From Niastella sp. OAS944 (GTDB lineage: Bacteria; Bacteroidota; Bacteroidia; Chitinophagales; Chitinophagaceae): a stretch of DNA of 64,000 bases. The stretch lies in NCBI GenBank assembly GCA_024809215.1, contig JANUBW010000005.1:1-64000 (forward strand), in the 5' to 3' direction. Positions 63,821 to 64,000 of the stretch are shown here, in pieces. The notes below the pieces were generated by a model that was not told the origin of the DNA, made no database searches, and saw nothing but the letters and a program-made list of their open reading frames with translations. The stretch's first letter is position 1. Every line of letters starts with the position of its first letter. The position numbers and the translations under genes were made by a program.

Positions 63821-64000
63821 ATGAAGAATATAATTGCAATACTATATATAGGATCAATGGTACTCGTTACCTCCTGTAAAAAATATTTCGATGTTAATGC
63901 CAATCCGAATAATGCAACTTCGGCTACACCCGAATTGATATTGCCGCAGGCAATTACTGCTTCTGCAGGTAATTTAAATGCTTTTAATACTTATGGTGCG
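63821..64000 (+). CDS. SusD/RagB-like lipoprotein, partial at window end
   Basis: The first 60 codons read MKNIIAILYIGSMVLVTSCK, then KYFDVNANPNNATSATPELI and LPQAITASAG. The lipobox is VTSC (Cys 19), followed by the KYFDVNANPN start typical of the SusD_2 group of SusD-like proteins. It starts 38 bp after the SusC stop and runs out of the window. The remaining ~450 residues are not available. Confidence 0.9.
   Translation, partial: MKNIIAILYIGSMVLVTSCKKYFDVNANPNNATSATPELILPQAITASAGNLNAFNTYGA

Overview
The window reads as chromosomal DNA of a Bacteroidota bacterium, most likely a Chitinophagaceae-type soil organism (Chitinophaga, Niastella and relatives). The grounds are three SusC/SusD pairs (one cut by the window end), two further TonB-dependent or OMP-barrel receptors, proteins with type IX secretion (T9SS) sorting tails, a PorP/SprF protein paired with a giant gliding-motility-type adhesin, LytS/LytTR two-component pairs, and Bacteroidota promoters of the form TTG or TTTG, about 18-20 nt, TAnnTTTG. 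No rRNA, tRNA, CRISPR array or complete insertion sequence was seen.

Layout. 1-8.2 kb is a patchwork of broken genes: a serine-recombinase tail, a frameshifted and truncated SDR, a frameshifted T9SS protein, a MacB/FtsX permease tail, a frameshifted OmpA protein and an alpha/beta hydrolase without its full signal peptide. Between them stand an intact HxlR/EthD divergent pair and an intact beta-propeller T9SS protein. 8.3-18.4 kb is a coherent minus-strand block: Cache-domain histidine kinase, zinc metalloprotease, SusC, SusD and LytTR regulator, preceded in map order by a tiny His-containing lipoprotein. The regulator has its own promoter inside the terminator that follows susD. 18.5-23.4 kb carries an SDR, an AraC stub, a T9SS surface protein, a SAM methyltransferase and a SulP remnant.

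23.6-29.5 kb has a DUF4249 lipoprotein with its TonB receptor, a 240-bp imperfect inverted-repeat element, an HD-domain protein, two small overlapping ORFs, and a 570-bp repeat-rich non-coding stretch before a fibronectin-III protein. 29.5-35.7 kb is the T9SS adhesin/PorP operon with a clear promoter. 35.8-40.2 kb holds a lipoprotein, a PaaE-like flavin/iron-sulfur reductase, an acyltransferase-3 membrane enzyme, and an ECF sigma factor fused to a four-helix membrane domain. 40.5-46.5 kb is a SusC-SusD-discoidin lipoprotein operon. 46.5-50.7 kb is an OMP-barrel receptor divergent from a LytS/LytTR pair.

50.7-53.4 kb again contains stubs: a TIG-domain adhesin start, two converging gene ends, and a hydrolase with its middle deleted. 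53.4-60.3 kb holds an MBL-fold protein, an AhpD-like protein divergent from a MocR regulator with a readable operator, a secreted LamG-like protein, a ScyD/ScyE-like protein, an RtcB RNA ligase and a small hypothetical. The window ends in a third SusC with the start of its SusD.

The recurring theme is cell-surface uptake and sensing (SusCD, TonB, T9SS, two-component systems) set among many deletion scars. The most unusual items are the two-component system bracketing a protease-SusCD block, the sigma/membrane fusion, the 26.9-27.2 kb inverted-repeat element, the 28.3-28.9 kb repeat-rich region, and the MocR operator. All identifications are from reading sequence and family knowledge; no database search was run.
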